The translations under genes and the position numbers were made by a program. From JAJQCI01 sp964388305 (lineage in GTDB: Bacteria; Bacillota; Clostridia; Lachnospirales; CAG-274), in NCBI GenBank assembly GCA_964388305.1, contig CAYMAA010000104.1, forward strand, positions 1 to 5,294: 5,294 bases of DNA, in the 5' to 3' direction. Numbering within the stretch: position 1 is the stretch's first letter; the number at the start of each line of letters is the position of its first letter. The notes under the pieces were generated by a model. The model did no database searches. It saw only the letters and a program-made list of their open reading frames with translations, and was not told where the DNA came from. Shown one piece after another: positions 1 through 5,264 of the stretch.

Positions 1-175
1 CTCCGTCTCCGTTTAACACATCACCCCATTCCATTGACAGAATATCGCTTATCCTAAGCGCCGTGAACAGCCCTATGGCAATAAGCAGATAATTTCTGTA
101 ATTTTCGCATTCATAATAATAGTTTAATAATTTAGCTGCATCGTTCTTGTCTTTAATAGGTTCTGTTTTAACCAT
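1..175 (-). CDS. Small tyrosine recombinase (phage-integrase family), N-terminal part, cut by window edge
   Basis: Reading the minus strand from the ATG at 175-173 gives 58 codons with no stop before the window edge; the 3' part lies outside. Residues 27-53 (N-Y-L-L-I-A-I-G-L-F-T-A-L-R-I-S-D-I-L, then M-E-W-G-D-V) match the start of the tyrosine recombinase catalytic domain. The Arg in 'ALRISDIL' (R41) is the expected first catalytic arginine. The rest of the catalytic set (second Arg, His residues, Tyr nucleophile) is not visible. The catalytic domain starts about 25 residues from the Met, so the usual N-terminal SAM-like core-binding domain is absent, as in FimB/FimE-type invertases and the catalytic-only integrases common in Clostridia. 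The start is supported by AAGGAGG ten bases upstream. The gene reads away from a promoter-bearing DNA segment bounded by inverted repeats, which suggests a DNA invertase. An integrase of a mobile element is the alternative. Confidence 0.85.
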   Translation of the reverse strand, partial: MVKTEPIKDKNDAAKLLNYYYECENYRNYLLIAIGLFTALRISDILSMEWGDVLNGDG

Positions 176-185
176 AATATCCGTT

Positions 186-192
186 CCTCCTT
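186..192 (-). promoter_or_regulatory. Ribosome binding site of the recombinase gene
   Basis: The minus strand reads AAGGAGG, a full match to the anti-Shine-Dalgarno sequence, ten bases before the ATG at 175. It fixes the recombinase start and shows that the short N-terminus is real rather than a truncated reading frame. It lies outside the inverted-repeat segment, so inversion of that segment would leave it in place. Confidence 0.85.
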
Positions 193-208
193 ATTCTCCG
201 AAACTCAA

Positions 209-228
209 TATATAATTGTGTAACATTG
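209..228 (+). repeat. Left arm of 20-bp inverted repeat
   Basis: The plus strand reads TATATAATTGTGTAACATTG. The reverse complement of 373-392 reads TATATAATTGTGTTACATCG, so 18 of 20 positions agree, with mismatches at arm positions 14 and 19. Similarity stops sharply on both sides. The arm lies 17 bases upstream of the recombinase ribosome binding site. It is read here as a recombination site; a regulator binding site is the alternative. Confidence 0.8.
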
Positions 229-268
229 TCCCCTCCCGAAAACCGCAGAAAAGCTGAATAAAATCTTC

Positions 269-297
269 TTGACAATTTATATCGGGCATAGTATAAT
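269..297 (+). promoter_or_regulatory. Perfect-consensus sigma-A promoter P1 inside the inverted-repeat segment
   Basis: TTGACA at 269-274 and TATAAT at 292-297 are separated by exactly 17 bases, a full match to the housekeeping promoter consensus. Transcription would start near 304 and run right. No plus-strand gene follows until the tRNA at 592, which has its own promoter. In the inverted orientation this promoter would drive the recombinase gene. Confidence 0.8.
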
Positions 298-313
298 ATA
301 GTAGATGTAACTG

Positions 314-342
314 TTGACCCTATTGTTTTTAATTGATATAAT
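314..342 (+). promoter_or_regulatory. Second strong promoter P2, tandem with P1
   Basis: TTGACC at 314-319 (5 of 6 consensus positions), a 17-base spacer and TATAAT at 337-342 form a second strong promoter, in the same direction as P1 and 45 bases downstream of it. Start is expected near 349, about 24 bases before the right inverted-repeat arm. Confidence 0.7.
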
Positions 343-363
343 CATAATATCTGATTTTATATG

Positions 364-394
364 TTGCTTTTCCGATGTAACACAATTATATAAT
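364..394 (+). promoter_or_regulatory. Weak plus-strand promoter candidate overlapping the right repeat arm
   Basis: TTGCTT at 364-369 and TATAAT at 389-394 are 19 bases apart. The -10 box is perfect, but the spacer is long and the -35 box matches only 4 of 6. The -10 box lies mostly within the right repeat arm, so in AT-rich DNA it may be incidental. Confidence 0.25.
373..392 (-). repeat. Right arm of 20-bp inverted repeat
   Basis: Read on the minus strand this is TATATAATTGTGTTACATCG, matching the left arm (209-228) at 18 of 20 positions. Its outer end overlaps the -10 box of a minus-strand promoter (390-395). The eight-base core GATGTAAC (374-381) also occurs once inside the segment, at 304-311. 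Confidence 0.8.
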
Positions 395-418
395 AAGATA
401 AATGACACAAACTGCCAA
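390..418 (-). promoter_or_regulatory. Minus-strand promoter reading through the inverted-repeat segment toward the recombinase
   Basis: On the minus strand, TTGGCA (418-413, 5 of 6) and TATTAT (395-390, 5 of 6) have an exact 17-base spacer. The start would lie near 383, inside the right repeat arm, and the transcript would cross the whole segment and reach the recombinase ATG after about 208 bases. The -35 box lies outside the segment and the -10 box straddles its edge, so it could supply a constant basal level of recombinase. In the present orientation it is opposed head-on by P1 and P2. Confidence 0.5.
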
Positions 419-466
419 CCTTGATTTTTTTCGGGGCTGTTTTTTTGGCTAAAATTTCAATAGGGG

Positions 467-498
467 AGAGGCTGCCTCTAAAAAAAGCGAGGGCCTCG
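467..498. repeat. Two adjacent GC-rich mini-palindromes
   Basis: AGAGGC-T-GCCTCT (467-479) and CGAGG-G-CCTCG (488-498) are perfect palindromes around a single central base, separated by A7 and G. Both contain GAGG-n-CCTC cores, so their arms can also pair with each other. On the minus strand the second palindrome is followed by C and seven T residues, which would be a short leftward terminator. The stems are only 4-5 pairs after loop formation, so function is uncertain. Confidence 0.4.
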
Positions 499-520
499 AT
501 TTCCGAAAATAGGTTTTTTT
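494..520 (+). terminator. Weak intrinsic terminator candidate upstream of the tRNA promoter
   Basis: CCT (494-496) can pair with AGG (511-513) and ATTT (499-502) with AAAT (507-510) around a CCGA loop, with CG unpaired on one side. Seven T residues follow at 514-520. It would stop plus-strand transcripts from P1 or P2 just before the tRNA promoter. The stem is weak. Confidence 0.3.
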
Positions 521-531
521 AAAAATTTTGC

Positions 532-560
532 TTGACATTGTTTTTAAATTGTGATAATAT
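532..560 (+). promoter_or_regulatory. Promoter of the tRNA-Gly genes
   Basis: TTGACA at 532-537 is a perfect -35 box. With a 17-base spacer the -10 box is TAATAT at 555-560; GATAAT at 553-558 is an overlapping alternative with a 15-base spacer. The start would be near 567, giving a leader of about 25 bases before the first tRNA, normal for a tRNA gene. Confidence 0.75.
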
Positions 561-591
561 ATATCTTGTCGTTGAGATGACGGCATACTAT

Positions 592-663
592 GCGCGAATG
601 GCTCAGTGGTAGAGCATCGCCTTGCCAAGGCGAGGGCCGCGGGTTCGAATCCCGTTTCGCGCT
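592..663 (+). tRNA. tRNA-Gly, anticodon GCC
   Basis: The 72-base cloverleaf is complete. The acceptor stem 592-598/656-662 has seven Watson-Crick pairs. The D stem is GCTC/GAGC (601-604/612-615), and the anticodon stem TCGCC/GGCGA (617-621/629-633) carries loop TTGCCAA with anticodon GCC at 624-626. The T stem is 639-643/651-655 with loop TTCGAAT. The discriminator base is T663, as in bacterial tRNA-Gly, and CCA is not encoded. It reads the glycine codons GGC and GGU. The normal GG pair in the D loop and the standard T loop indicate a working translational tRNA. Confidence 0.97.
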
Positions 664-671
664 TTTACCTG

Positions 672-700
672 AAGCCACGGATTTGTTCTGTGGCTTTTTT
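672..700 (+). terminator. Intrinsic terminator-like hairpin between the two tRNA-Gly genes
   Basis: A nine-pair stem (672-680 with 688-696, core AGCCAC/GTGGCT, one G-T pair) with a seven-base loop runs into a T-run (695-700). It starts nine bases after the first tRNA. No promoter is visible between it and the second tRNA, so expression of the second tRNA must rely on read-through, or on RNA processing acting before termination. Confidence 0.75.
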
Positions 701-707
701 CAAAACT

Positions 708-779
708 GCGCCGGTGGCTCAATGGCAGAGCATCGGCTTCCCAAGCCGAGGGCTGCGGGTTCGAGTCCCGTTCGGCGCT
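708..779 (+). tRNA. tRNA-Gly, anticodon CCC
   Basis: The 72-base cloverleaf is complete. The acceptor stem is 708-714/772-778 with one G-T closing pair. The D stem is GCTC/GAGC, and the anticodon stem TCGGC/GCCGA (733-737/745-749) carries loop TTCCCAA with anticodon CCC at 740-742. The T stem is 755-759/767-771 with loop TTCGAGT. The discriminator is T779 and CCA is not encoded. It reads the GGG codon. It is clearly paralogous to the first tRNA (the D arm and T arm are nearly the same), consistent with tandem duplication and anticodon divergence. The UCC-anticodon glycine tRNA is not in this window. Confidence 0.97.
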
Positions 780-780
780 T

Positions 781-829
781 AAAAAGCGACTTGATACAGT
801 ATTAACTTCTGTTTCAAGCCGCTCTTTTT
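781..829. terminator. Bidirectional terminator shared by the tRNA pair and the convergent 1422-codon gene
   Basis: A long imperfect stem pairs 786-799 with 809-822: ACAG/CTGT next to the loop, then CTTGA/TCAAG, then GCG against CGC, with a T-T and an A-C mismatch. On the plus strand it runs into T residues 825-829. On the minus strand it runs into the complement of A785-A781. It begins right after the second tRNA and seven bases past the stop codon of the minus-strand gene, so one hairpin can end both transcripts. Confidence 0.75.
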
Positions 830-835
830 AATTAT

Positions 836-3800
836 TTAAACCGAAACCGATTTTTCCGCGCTTACCGCAAATTCATCATTACTTCTTTCCTTATATAAAT
901 TCTTTTCCGCAACGGAAAGCATAAGTTTAATTCTGTTTAGCTGATTAACCTCGCTTGCGCCGGGGTCATAATCTATAGCTACAATATTGGAAAGGGGGTA
1001 TCTCCTTTTAAGCTCCTTTATAATGCCCTTGCCCGTAACATGGTTTGGCAAACAGGCAAACGGCTGAGTGCAAATATTGTTCAAAACACCGCTTTCCACC
1101 AGCTCCACCAGCTCCGCAGTTAAAAACCAACCCTCTCCCGTCTGGTTCCCCAAAGAAACAATAGGCTCGGCAAGCCTGCCAAGCTCTCCAATATCGGCAG
1201 AAGGCGTAAAATGCCTGCTGTTTTTTAAAGCGTCCTGCATAGGCTTTCTTACCATTTCAATATATTTTGCGGCAATGCCCGTAGCAATGGTAGTGCTGTG
1301 CTTAAAGCCTAAATATTTTTCCTTATATATATTATTGTAAAGACCGTAAAGGAAAAAGTTTAAAAGATCCGGCACAACAGCCTCCGCACCCTCTTTTTCA
1401 AGCAGGGTGACAATATCGTTATTAGCCGTAGGGTGGAATTTTACAAGAATTTCTCCAACAACGCCGACCTTTGGCTTAACAACGTCCCGTCTTGGAAGAT
1501 TATCGAAATCCTCCACTATCTGCCTGCAATATTTTTTAAACTCTTTTCCCTTTGGCTTTGCAACAGCCTTTTCCAAAACAGAGTTCCATTTTTCATACAG
1601 CTCGTTGGCGGAACCCTCAGCCTTTTCATAGGGTCTTGTGGCATAAAGCACCTTTGTCAGCAAGTCACCGTAAATGCACGCCTGCAAAGCTCCAACAATC
1701 ATTTTGTAGCTGTATGTAAAGCCGGGGTTGTTTTCAAGACCCTGCGCAGATACGCTTACAACGGGAATTTGAGGATAGCCTGCCTTTTTAAGCGCCCTTC
1801 TTATAAAACCCACATAGTTGCTGGCTCTGCAGCCGCCGCCTGTCTGGCTCATAAGCAAGGTAGTGTTGTCGGGGTCATACCTGCCTGAGCTTAAAGCCTC
1901 CAACAGCTGACCCACAACAATAAGAGCAGGGTAGCAGGCATCGTTGTTTACATATTTCAGTCCTATATCCACAGCCTTTTTGTCAATTGCGGGCATAACC
2001 TCCAGGTTATAACCCACCGCACGCAGGGCGGGCTTAATAAGTCTGAAATGGTAAGGCGCCATTTGGGGCATAAGCAGGGTATGCGTTTTTTTCATTTCTT
2101 TAGTAAAAACAACCCTGCGCTTAGGCGCTTCCGGCTTTTTAATGCCTATGCTCTTTCTTTTTCTGTCCTCAATGGCAGCCAGAAGAGAACGCACCCTTAT
2201 CCTTGCCGAGCCTAAATTGTTTACCTCGTCGATTTTAAGAACGGTATAAATTTTTCCTGCCGCTCTTAAAATATCGCTCACCTCGTCAGTGGTAACGGCG
2301 TCCAGTCCGCAGCCGAAGGAGTTAAGCTGAATAAGCTCAATATTTTCCTTTGTTCTCACATAAGCGGCGGCGGCGTAAAGCCTGGAATGATACGCCCACT
2401 GATCCCTTACATTTAAGGGACGCGGCACTTCTCCCAAATGCGCAACACTGTCCTCGGAAAGGACGGCAACATTGTATGCCGTTATCATTTCGGGTATTCC
2501 GTGGTTTATTTCGGGATCGCAGTGATAGGGTCTGCCTGCCAAAACAATGCCCGTCATACCTGTTTCTTCAAGCATTTCAACAGTTTCCTCGCCTTTTCGC
2601 CTTATATCCGCCTTAAAGCTCTGCTGCTCATCCCATGCGGCATAAACCGCCTTTTTAATTTCTTTTTTGGGGATGCTTCCAAACTCCTCCTCAAGCCTTT
2701 TTACCAAAAACTCCCTGTCGTTTAAGCTGAAAAACGGATTCATAAACCGTATGCCGGCGTTATGTATCTCTTCCATATTGTTTTTAATGTTTTCGGGATA
2801 GCTTGTAACAATAGGGCAGTTGTAGCTGCTGTCCGCCTCCTCAAATTCCTTATGCTCGTAGGAAACGCACGGGTAGAATATAAACTTGCAGCCATTATCT
2901 ATAAGCCATTTAACATGACCGTGTACTAACTTTGCAGGATAACACGCCGATTCCGACGGGATTGACTCAATCCCAAGCTGATAAATATCCCTTCCGCTTT
3001 TTGGCGAAAGCCTTACACTGTAACCCAATGTGTTGAAAAATGTAAACCAAAAGGGGTAGTCCTCATACATATTAAGGACTCTGGGAATACCCACAACTCC
3101 CCTTTCCGCAGCCTCCTCGGGCAAAGGTACATAGTTAAAAAGTCTTTCATATTTATATTTGAAAAGATTGGGAACGCAATCGGAAGAAACGTCCTTTCCC
3201 AAGCCTCTTTCACATCTGTTTCCCGATACAAACCGTCTGTTTCCGCTAAATTTGTTAATGGTAAGCAAACAGTGATTGTTGCATCTTTTGCATCTTGTAA
3301 ATGAAGATGTTACGGTAAGCTCATCCAAACCGTTTCTGTCCAGGGCGGCGGTTTCTTCCCCTGCCGTATATTTTTCCTTCGCAATAAGCGCTGAGCCGAA
3401 CGCCCCCATAATTCCGGCAATATCGGGTCTTATAGCCTCTCTTTGAGAAATAAGCTCAAAGGCTCTTAAAACGGCATTGTTATAAAATGTTCCCCCTTGA
3501 ACAACGATTTCCTTTCCCAAATCCGTAGGGTCTGTTACCTTAATAACCTTTTGAAGCGCATTTTTAATAACGGAATAAGCCAAGCCTGAGGATATATCCG
3601 CAACCTCCGCGCCCTCTTTTTGAGCCTGCTTAACACGGGAGTTCATAAAAACGGTACAGCGTGAGCCTAAATCTATAGGGCTTTTTGCAAAAAGCGCCAC
3701 CTTCGCAAAATCCTCCACTTTAAGGGAAAGACTTTTTGCGAAGGTTTCAATAAATGAGCCGCACCCTGCGGAGCAGGCCTCGTTTAAAAGCACCGAGTCA

Positions 3801-5104
3801 ATAACACCGTCCTTTATTCTTATGCACTTCATATCCTGTCCGCCAATATCCAGTATAAAATCCACATCGGGATTAAAAAATGCGGCAGCCTTATAGTGCG
3901 CAACTGTTTCTATCTCACCCAAATCCAGCTTTAAAGCCGCTTTAATAAGCCCCTCGCCGTAGCCTGTAACACAGCTTTTTCCTATTTTAACCCCATCGGG
4001 CATAATATCGTAAACTTCCTTTAAAGACCTCATAACAACCTTTAAGGGCGCGCCCTCGTTTCCTGCATAATAGGAGTAGAGAAGAGCGCCGTCCTCACCG
4101 ATAACAGCAAGCTTTGAGGTTGTAGAGCCTGAGTCTATGCCCAAAAATACGGTTTTGCCCGTGTAAGAGGCAAGATCCCCCTTTTTAACAACAGCCTTGC
4201 TGTGCCTGCTTATAAATTTGTCGTAATCAGCCTGAGCGCCGAACAAAGGCTCCAGTCTGTTAATTTCCATTGTAAGGTGCTTTTCACCCTTTAGGTTTGC
4301 AATAAGCCTGTCAAATGTAAAGCTGCTCTCGCCCTCCGCTTTAAGGGCAGAACCCATTGCGGCAAAAAGATGAGAGTTTTCAGCCTCGATAACCTCTCCC
4401 TCTCCTAAATTAAGCACATCAATAAAACGTGCCTTCAGCTCCGTTAAAAAGTGCAGCGGCCCGCCTAAAAACGCCACCCGCCCCCTAATTGGCTTGCCGC
4501 AGGCAAGACCGCTTATGGTTTGGCTTACAACCGCCTGAAATATGGATACAGCCAAATCCGGCTTGCTTGCGCCCTCGTTTATAAGAGGCTGTATGTCCGA
4601 CTTGGCAAAAACACCGCACCTTGCGGCAATGGGATAAATTACCTTGTAGTTTTTTGCGTACTCGTTAAGACCCTGCGCATCCGTTTGCAAAAGGGTTGCC
4701 ATTTGGTCAATAAAAGAGCCTGTGCCGCCTGCGCAAATGCCGTTCATTCTCTGTTCAAGTCCGCCTTTAAAATAAATTATCTTAGCGTCCTCTCCGCCAA
4801 TTTCTATGGCAACATCGGTACCCTTTGCCTTTTGCTCAATAGCCTCAGCAACAGCCACAACCTCCTGCAAAAAGGGTATGCCTATCCAGTTGCTTATGGA
4901 AAGACCCCCCGAGCCTGTTATCATTGCGGAAAACTCCACATTCGGGCAGCCTTTTTTAGCGTCCTCCAAAAGCTCCAAAAGCGTTTGCTGTATGTTGGAA
5001 AGATGCCTTCTGTAATCTCCGTAAATTAAATTATTATTCTCGTCAAGACAAGCAATTTTGATTGTTGTAGACCCAATATCAATACCAGCCTTCATTTTTT
5101 TCAT
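836..5104 (-). CDS. Giant fused 2-hydroxyacyl-CoA dehydratase activase / dehydratase-like protein (two HgdC-type ATPase modules plus HgdB/DUF2229-type halves)
   Basis: This is an intact 1422-residue protein, in the usual size range of these clostridial fusions as I recall it. Module 1 (about residues 4-257) has phosphate loop DIGSTT (9-14), EIGGEDAK (101-108), and cysteines C124 (NGICAGGTG) and C163 (ARCGVFAKSD). Module 2 (about 318-577) has DSGSTT (324-329), DIGGQDMK (419-426), C444 and C483. Each cysteine pair is 39 residues apart, as in the HgdC activator, whose dimer holds one [4Fe-4S] cluster and passes electrons on ATP hydrolysis. Then come a cysteine cluster (C605, C608, C612, C631) and a DUF2229/COG3580-like half (about 670-980; C721, C746, C862, C932). 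A COG3581-like half follows (about 1000-1400; C1057, C1092, C1345, C1351). No signal peptide or membrane segment is seen, so it is probably cytosolic, oxygen-sensitive and redox-active. Its substrate is unknown; the family shares ancestry with hydroxyacyl-CoA dehydratases and double-cubane cluster proteins. M1 is chosen over M4 because of ribosome binding site spacing. Confidence 0.93.
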   Translation of the reverse strand: MKKMKAGIDIGSTTIKIACLDENNNLIYGDYRRHLSNIQQTLLELLEDAKKGCPNVEFSAMITGSGGLSISNWIGIPFLQEVVAVAEAIEQKAKGTDVAIEIGGEDAKIIYFKGGLEQRMNGICAGGTGSFIDQMATLLQTDAQGLNEYAKNYKVIYPIAARCGVFAKSDIQPLINEGASKPDLAVSIFQAVVSQTISGLACGKPIRGRVAFLGGPLHFLTELKARFIDVLNLGEGEVIEAENSHLFAAMGSALKAEGESSFTFDRLIANLKGEKHLTMEINRLEPLFGAQADYDKFISRHSKAVVKKGDLASYTGKTVFLGIDSGSTTSKLAVIGEDGALLYSYYAGNEGAPLKVVMRSLKEVYDIMPDGVKIGKSCVTGYGEGLIKAALKLDLGEIETVAHYKAAAFFNPDVDFILDIGGQDMKCIRIKDGVIDSVLLNEACSAGCGSFIETFAKSLSLKVEDFAKVALFAKSPIDLGSRCTVFMNSRVKQAQKEGAEVADISSGLAYSVIKNALQKVIKVTDPTDLGKEIVVQGGTFYNNAVLRAFELISQREAIRPDIAGIMGAFGSALIAKEKYTAGEETAALDRNGLDELTVTSSFTRCKRCNNHCLLTINKFSGNRRFVSGNRCERGLGKDVSSDCVPNLFKYKYERLFNYVPLPEEAAERGVVGIPRVLNMYEDYPFWFTFFNTLGYSVRLSPKSGRDIYQLGIESIPSESACYPAKLVHGHVKWLIDNGCKFIFYPCVSYEHKEFEEADSSYNCPIVTSYPENIKNNMEEIHNAGIRFMNPFFSLNDREFLVKRLEEEFGSIPKKEIKKAVYAAWDEQQSFKADIRRKGEETVEMLEETGMTGIVLAGRPYHCDPEINHGIPEMITAYNVAVLSEDSVAHLGEVPRPLNVRDQWAYHSRLYAAAAYVRTKENIELIQLNSFGCGLDAVTTDEVSDILRAAGKIYTVLKIDEVNNLGSARIRVRSLLAAIEDRKRKSIGIKKPEAPKRRVVFTKEMKKTHTLLMPQMAPYHFRLIKPALRAVGYNLEVMPAIDKKAVDIGLKYVNNDACYPALIVVGQLLEALSSGRYDPDNTTLLMSQTGGGCRASNYVGFIRRALKKAGYPQIPVVSVSAQGLENNPGFTYSYKMIVGALQACIYGDLLTKVLYATRPYEKAEGSANELYEKWNSVLEKAVAKPKGKEFKKYCRQIVEDFDNLPRRDVVKPKVGVVGEILVKFHPTANNDIVTLLEKEGAEAVVPDLLNFFLYGLYNNIYKEKYLGFKHSTTIATGIAAKYIEMVRKPMQDALKNSRHFTPSADIGELGRLAEPIVSLGNQTGEGWFLTAELVELVESGVLNNICTQPFACLPNHVTGKGIIKELKRRYPLSNIVAIDYDPGASEVNQLNRIKLMLSVAEKNLYKERSNDEFAVSAEKSVSV

Positions 5105-5109
5105 ATATG

Positions 5110-5118
5110 CTTCCCTCT
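5110..5118 (-). promoter_or_regulatory. Ribosome binding site of the 1422-codon gene
   Basis: The minus strand reads AGAGGGAAG, with GAGG nine bases before the ATG at 5104. The in-frame ATG three codons later (5095) would be about 18 bases from GAGG, too far, so the upstream ATG is preferred. Confidence 0.65.
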
Positions 5119-5173
5119 TCCAATTTATGTTATGTTAATGTGCGTTTTTCACGTTTTCTTTAGCAACTACACT

Positions 5174-5202
5174 ATAATAACACATTTCCTCAATTTTTGC
5201 AA
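5174..5202 (-). promoter_or_regulatory. Promoter of the 1422-codon gene
   Basis: On the minus strand, TTGCAA (5202-5197, 4 of 6) and TATTAT (5179-5174, 5 of 6) are separated by exactly 17 bases. The start would be near 5167, giving a leader of about 60 bases in which I see no riboswitch or attenuator. It lies just downstream of the terminator at 5229-5264, so the gene is probably transcribed alone. Confidence 0.6.
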
Positions 5203-5228
5203 CCAATAATAATAACCATTTCCAACTC

Positions 5229-5264
5229 AAAAAAAACAACCGTTTAAAAATGATAACGGTTGTT
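5229..5264 (-). terminator. Intrinsic terminator of an unseen upstream minus-strand gene
   Basis: AACAACCGTT (5235-5244) and AACGGTTGTT (5255-5264) form a perfect 10-bp stem with a 10-base loop. Read on the minus strand, eight T residues follow (complement of 5236-5229, overlapping the stem foot). On the plus strand no T-run follows, so it acts leftward only. It implies that a minus-strand gene ends at or just beyond the right edge and separates that gene from the 1422-codon gene. Confidence 0.8.

Larger units (their letters stand above)
209..392. other. Candidate invertible promoter segment (phase-variation switch)
   Basis: A 144-base interior (229-372) is bounded by 20-bp inverted arms and sits directly upstream of a small tyrosine recombinase gene. 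The interior carries two strong outward promoters, both on the plus strand, and no gene. As written they point to the right, away from the recombinase. If recombination between the arms inverted the segment, both promoters would face left and read into the AAGGAGG site and ATG of the recombinase with a leader of roughly 75-80 bases. The layout matches known invertible promoters such as the fim switch and gut-bacterial invertons. The repeat, the promoters and the recombinase are seen; inversion itself is inferred. Confidence 0.6.
393..531. other. Gene-free AT-rich stretch between the repeat segment and the tRNA promoter
   Basis: This stretch has no convincing gene. The only ATG frame, 402-452 (16 codons, Phe-rich through a T-run), lacks a ribosome binding site. 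It holds several T-runs (424-431, 440-446, 514-520), two short palindromes (467-479 and 488-498) separated by seven A residues, and a weak terminator-like fold before 514-520. It would form the 3' part of any transcript made from P1 or P2. Confidence 0.6.

Noticed and set aside
402..452. 16-codon frame starting at ATG 402
   Set aside because: It has no ribosome binding site and its composition is driven by T-runs; nothing supports translation.
393..591. T-box or other riboswitch leader before the tRNA genes
   Set aside because: No T-box motif or specifier structure is found, and T-boxes precede amino-acid genes rather than tRNAs.
592..779. tRNA-Gly as an attachment site for an element carrying the recombinase
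   Set aside because: No partial copy of a tRNA 3' end is seen elsewhere in the window, and the similarity between the two tRNAs is explained by paralogy. The inverted repeats fit an invertase better.
590..805. Plus-strand 71-codon frame covering both tRNA genes
   Set aside because: It is simply the translation of two tRNA-Gly genes and the hairpin between them; both tRNAs are complete, so no protein is expected.
1433..1888. Plus-strand 151-codon frame
   Set aside because: It lies wholly within the well-supported 1422-codon gene on the other strand and resembles no family.
4520..5029. Plus-strand 169-codon frame
   Set aside because: It is antisense to the first ATPase module, whose motifs are conserved, and is an overlap artefact. 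The other short frames inside 836-5104 are rejected for the same reason.
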